Shown here piece after piece: positions 4,517 through 5,663 of a DNA stretch of 5,663 bases. The position numbers and the translations under genes are program-made. The DNA comes from Patescibacteria group bacterium (GTDB taxonomy: Bacteria > Patescibacteriota > Minisyncoccia > Phycocordibacterales > SBAW01): assembly GCA_030916835.1 (NCBI GenBank), contig JAUPWA010000038.1, positions 1 to 5,663 on the forward strand, in the 5' to 3' direction. Below the pieces are notes generated by a model. The model saw only the letters and a program-made list of their open reading frames with translations, ran no database searches and was not told the origin of the DNA. The first letter of the stretch is position 1, and every line of letters starts with the position of its first letter.

Positions 4517-5663
4517 ATGCTTAAACACCAGACCACCTTGTGCCTCTCTGGCGCATGCCCAATCCCGAATACAGACGTACTATTACTCCCCAGTGGAAAA
4601 ATGGTCAAACCCAAACAATCAGGAGATACACTTACCCACATCGAATGTACCTGGAAATACGAAGAGCACAGAAATCGTACGGGCAAAGAACCGTCTTGGG
4701 TGGACACTGTGCCAAAAGACCAATTGGCCGAAATCCGTCTTACCTATTATCTGAGAAAGTGCGAATTTCAGATCTGTGGGAAATATCCTTACACCGGCAT
4801 CTCGTATCTTGTCATGCAGGATGGCTTGTGTGAGCAAGCAGCTGAAACGTTTAATCTGTATAGGCTAGATGGTATACACCAACTAGGCTTTCTGCAGGCA
4901 CCCAACTTCGACCAGTTGATGGTAACGCAGAAATTGTCACAAGGTAATCGATGGATCCACTCCCTCGATGTGATGACTATCGCCACCCTCATGGGGCACA
5001 ATAATCGACTCTCTCAGTCAGAGTTGAATACGCTACGTTTAGCGGGTTTGACGCATGACATGTGTACCCCCGCGGGTGGTGATTCGGTAAAGCTTATCGA
5101 CCTTCGAAACTTAGATGAGGATGCGAATTATCCAGCACAACTGGATGCAACAGAAGGTTGGCCTCGTATAGCAAAAGAATTTGCTGTGGACAGAGAGTTA
5201 CTGGTTTCCACTATAGCAAATCAAGGACTACTTGGTGAGCTGCTCGATATTGCAGACAAAATTGCATACACGGCACGCGACTTACACTACTGTTTGCATC
5301 ATCTACAAAGCGGTAAACGCCAAGGATACGAAGGCCCAGCTATGCTGTTTTCCTTAGTGGAGCAACATCCTCTGGTCTGCAGCTTGTGGGACAGTGTGGT
5401 GGTGCGAGACGGCAAGCCGGTCTTTATGGACCCAGAAAGACTCTTTGTCTTTCTCAAGGTTCGCACGCTCATGTTTCGAGAACTGTATTACAGCTCGACC
5501 ACACGTTTCGGCGAATATCTTATAGCAGAATTATTAGCGAAACTACTCTATAAGCGTGGGGTGCTTACAAAAGAAAAGTTACTCTCCATGCGAGATGAGG
5601 AATTATTTACCATCCTTCAGAAGCAATTCGGGGAGATATTGTTCCGGATTGTTTCTCTTGGAG
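4517..5663 (+). CDS. HD-domain phosphohydrolase-like protein (partial, 3' end outside window)
   Basis: The frame stays open from ATG 4517 to the window end: 382 codons, no stop. Residues about 113-260 follow the HD layout of dGTPase/COG1078-type enzymes: YRLDGIHQLGF (115-125), RWIHSLDV with His148, RLAGLTHD with His180-Asp181, and LLDIADKIAYTARDL (242-256) with Asp247. These four residues are the likely metal ligands, so hydrolysis of a phosphorylated nucleotide is plausible. The usual continuation HDxGHxPFxH is replaced by HDMCTPAGGDSVKLID, so substrate or regulation may differ from dGTPase. Residues 1-105, with Cys9, Cys14, Cys44, Cys82 and Cys87, match no family I recognise. The visible C-terminal part (about 300-382) is helical-looking and unassigned. 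No signal peptide or membrane helix is seen, so it is probably cytosolic. It is divergent from secD across a 112-bp gap. Confident it is a real gene; exact activity is unknown. Confidence 0.85.
   Translation, partial: MLKHQTTLCLSGACPIPNTDVLLLPSGKMVKPKQSGDTLTHIECTWKYEEHRNRTGKEPSWVDTVPKDQLAEIRLTYYLRKCEFQICGKYPYTGISYLVMQDGLCEQAAETFNLYRLDGIHQLGFLQAPNFDQLMVTQKLSQGNRWIHSLDVMTIATLMGHNNRLSQSELNTLRLAGLTHDMCTPAGGDSVKLIDLRNLDEDANYPAQLDATEGWPRIAKEFAVDRELLVSTIANQGLLGELLDIADKIAYTARDLHYCLHHLQSGKRQGYEGPAMLFSLVEQHPLVCSLWDSVVVRDGKPVFMDPERLFVFLKVRTLMFRELYYSSTTRFGEYLIAELLAKLLYKRGVLTKEKLLSMRDEELFTILQKQFGEILFRIVSLG

Noticed and set aside
4540..4833. 97-codon plus-strand frame and minus-strand frames in 4504-5001
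   Set aside because: All overlap the long open HD-domain frame, which has a Shine-Dalgarno and conserved motifs.

Overview
The window looks like a chromosomal piece of a Patescibacteria (CPR) bacterium, probably from the Parcubacteria branch. Three things suggest this. The 16S rRNA is clearly bacterial but departs from consensus at several near-universal primer sites, with pair-preserving changes. The SecD and SecF proteins are short. A type IV pilin-like N-terminus is joined to a LamG-type domain, a combination I associate with this group. The lineage call is an inference from sequence feel, not from a tree.

Layout from left to right. Positions 1-423 hold the 5' part of a 16S rRNA gene on the minus strand, running off the left edge. 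A structured leader (about 424-700) and a good sigma70-type promoter (707-734, minus) precede it. An 8-bp inverted repeat brackets the -35 box of that promoter. Divergently, 771-1604 (plus) encodes a pseudopilin/pilin-like protein with a LamG-like C-terminal domain, predicted to be on the cell surface. It converges on a minus-strand operon and overlaps its last gene by 11 nt. Both stop codons lie in one small palindrome.

The minus-strand operon runs secD (4404-3064), secF (3062-2157), then a P-loop nucleotide-kinase-like gene (2148-1594), with gaps of 1 and 8 nt. SecD and SecF form the proton-driven accessory complex of the Sec translocon. The kinase-like gene is presumably co-transcribed, but nothing in the sequence ties its function to export.

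Divergent from secD, a plus-strand gene begins at 4517 and is still open at the window end (382 codons visible). It encodes an HD-domain phosphohydrolase-like protein with intact putative metal ligands. The segment just after the HD pair does not match the usual GHxPFxH continuation, and the roughly 105-residue N-terminal region is unrecognised. No tRNA, mobile element, CRISPR array or recoded stop codon was seen. The most unusual items are the HD protein, the rRNA promoter/operator arrangement, the pilin-LamG protein and the compensated 16S changes.
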